A stretch of DNA of 64,000 bases from Streptococcus anginosus subsp. whileyi MAS624 (GTDB lineage: Bacteria > Bacillota > Bacilli > Lactobacillales > Streptococcaceae). Position 1 is the first letter of the stretch; each line of letters starts with the position of its first letter. The position numbers and the translations under genes are program-made. The notes below the pieces were generated by a model. That model was given only the letters and a program-made list of their open reading frames with translations, searched no databases and was not told the DNA's origin. This document shows positions 63,317-64,000 of this stretch, one piece after another. The stretch covers positions 1,466,501 through 1,530,500 of the forward strand of contig NZ_AP013072.1 of assembly GCF_000478925.1 (NCBI RefSeq). Reading direction: 5' to 3'.

Positions 63317-64000
63317 TTTTCTAACTCCTCCTTCATCTTTTCTATCCATGCTTGACGTTTTTTTTCACCTGTCGGGTGGCTATCTAACTTAACCAAACGG
63401 CGAGCGCTAGAGAGGTGAAGGTTCGCTTCAAATCCCGTAATGGACTTGTACTGCTCCACAAAAGGTGCAATACTTTTGCCATTCTCCGTATAAGGATTGA
63501 TGTAAAAATGCCCTGCCAAAATCTGCTCAGCAGCACGGCGATACAAGAGTGCATTATAAGCCAACAATGTCTCCAACTCCTCTTGACTCAACAGATTCAC
63601 TTTCTTTTTATCGTACAAAGCATTCAGCTGACGAGCCTGCTCAGACAAGAACAGACCTTTGTATTCTAGGTTCTTCATTGCTTCTTTGATAGCGTCGCCT
63701 TGCGATTTCGTCTTGGCTAAAGACACAAGTGGATTGGTCATCTGCAAATACATGGCGCCAAAAGCATGCTCTTCTTCATTCATCCACGACTCTTGTTTCA
63801 AAGCTGCTAGATAGGTAGGTAATTGAGAATTTAAGCCATTGAAAAATTTCTGAAAATCAAAATTCGTATCGCTTGATTTATAGTCAACAACGCCTAGACT
63901 GCCATCTATCCTCAAACGGTCAATCCGGTCAACTTTCCCTCGAATTTGAAGGTTGCGTCCGTCTGACAAGATTAGAACATTTGTTTCTTCTTGACCGAAA
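63313..64000 (-). CDS. rexB: ATP-dependent nuclease subunit B (RexB/AddB), 3' part
   Basis: The last 229 residues of RexB, with the gene continuing beyond the window. The frame is open to base 64000. The RecB-type nuclease motif is seen as KVDRIDRL with GVVDYKSSD (Asp-x-Lys). It is coupled to rexA through a 4-bp overlap. The helicase-like N-terminal part cannot be seen. Confidence 0.93.
   Translation of the reverse strand, partial: FGQEETNVLILSDGRNLQIRGKVDRIDRLRIDGSLGVVDYKSSDTNFDFQKFFNGLNSQLPTYLAALKQESWMNEEEHAFGAMYLQMTNPLVSLAKTKSQGDAIKEAMKNLEYKGLFLSEQARQLNALYDKKKVNLLSQEELETLLAYNALLYRRAAEQILAGHFYINPYTENGKSIAPFVEQYKSITGFEANLHLSSARRLVKLDSHPTGEKKRQAWIEKMKEELEK

Overview
The window is a chromosomal stretch of a low-GC Firmicute, almost certainly a viridans-type Streptococcus. 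The signs are a streptococcal ccpA/pepQ divergent pair, a rhamnose-polysaccharide (Rgp/Scc/Gac-type) cluster, an eight-gene ATP synthase operon starting with a 66-residue c subunit, murA with epuA and endA, a glgBCDAP glycogen operon, rexBA recombination genes, and a tmRNA whose tag reads AKNNNSYALAA. I cannot fix the species from sequence alone. Most genes lie on the minus strand, so operons read from high to low coordinates.

Layout by region. 0-5.4 kb: two membrane glycolipid glycosyltransferases (cpoA-like and its partner) with a small membrane protein, then ccpA and divergent pepQ, with a cre-like site between them. 5.6-28.2 kb: a large cell-wall polysaccharide locus. Read in the direction of transcription it runs rmlA-rmlC-rmlB-galE, a methyltransferase, a side-chain module (gacI/gacJ/gacK-like genes, an extra GT4 and a gacL-like GT-C), a membrane-anchored GtrB-type enzyme, rmlD, then rgpA-B-C-D-E-F. 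It ends in a gacH/sccH-type glycerol-phosphate transferase gene that is broken by an IS30-family insertion and two single-base frameshifts. 28.3-35.8 kb: housekeeping genes (ZIP transporter, NUDIX hydrolase, FAD amine oxidase, Nif3-like protein, trmK, dnaD, metA, apt, lrgAB). 35.9-36.4 kb: tRNA-Ser(GGA) and tmRNA. 36.5-41.5 kb: a YdcF-type protein, a 41-bp tandem repeat and a heterodimeric ABC exporter. 41.7-50.8 kb: endA, epuA, murA, a DUF1146 protein and atpEBFHAGDC. 51.1-59.2 kb: glgP-A-D-C-B. 59.6-64 kb: rexA and the 3' part of rexB.

How it fits together. RmlA-D make dTDP-rhamnose, RgpA/B/E/F assemble the rhamnan, and RgpC/D export it. The GacI/J/K/L-like set and the GtrB-type enzyme would make and attach lipid-linked side-chain sugars, possibly including a galactose-series sugar supplied through GalE. 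The last decoration step (GacH/SccH-type glycerol phosphate) appears to be lost here. CcpA, encoded in the window, probably controls the glycogen operon through a full-consensus cre site at its promoter.

I found no wholly unknown multi-gene system. The most informative observations are the precisely reconstructible broken gacH/sccH gene, the composite side-chain module, a dispersed intergenic repeat next to three transcription units, tandem MET-box-like palindromes before metA, the 41-bp tandem repeat, and a possible leaderless cpoA-like mRNA.
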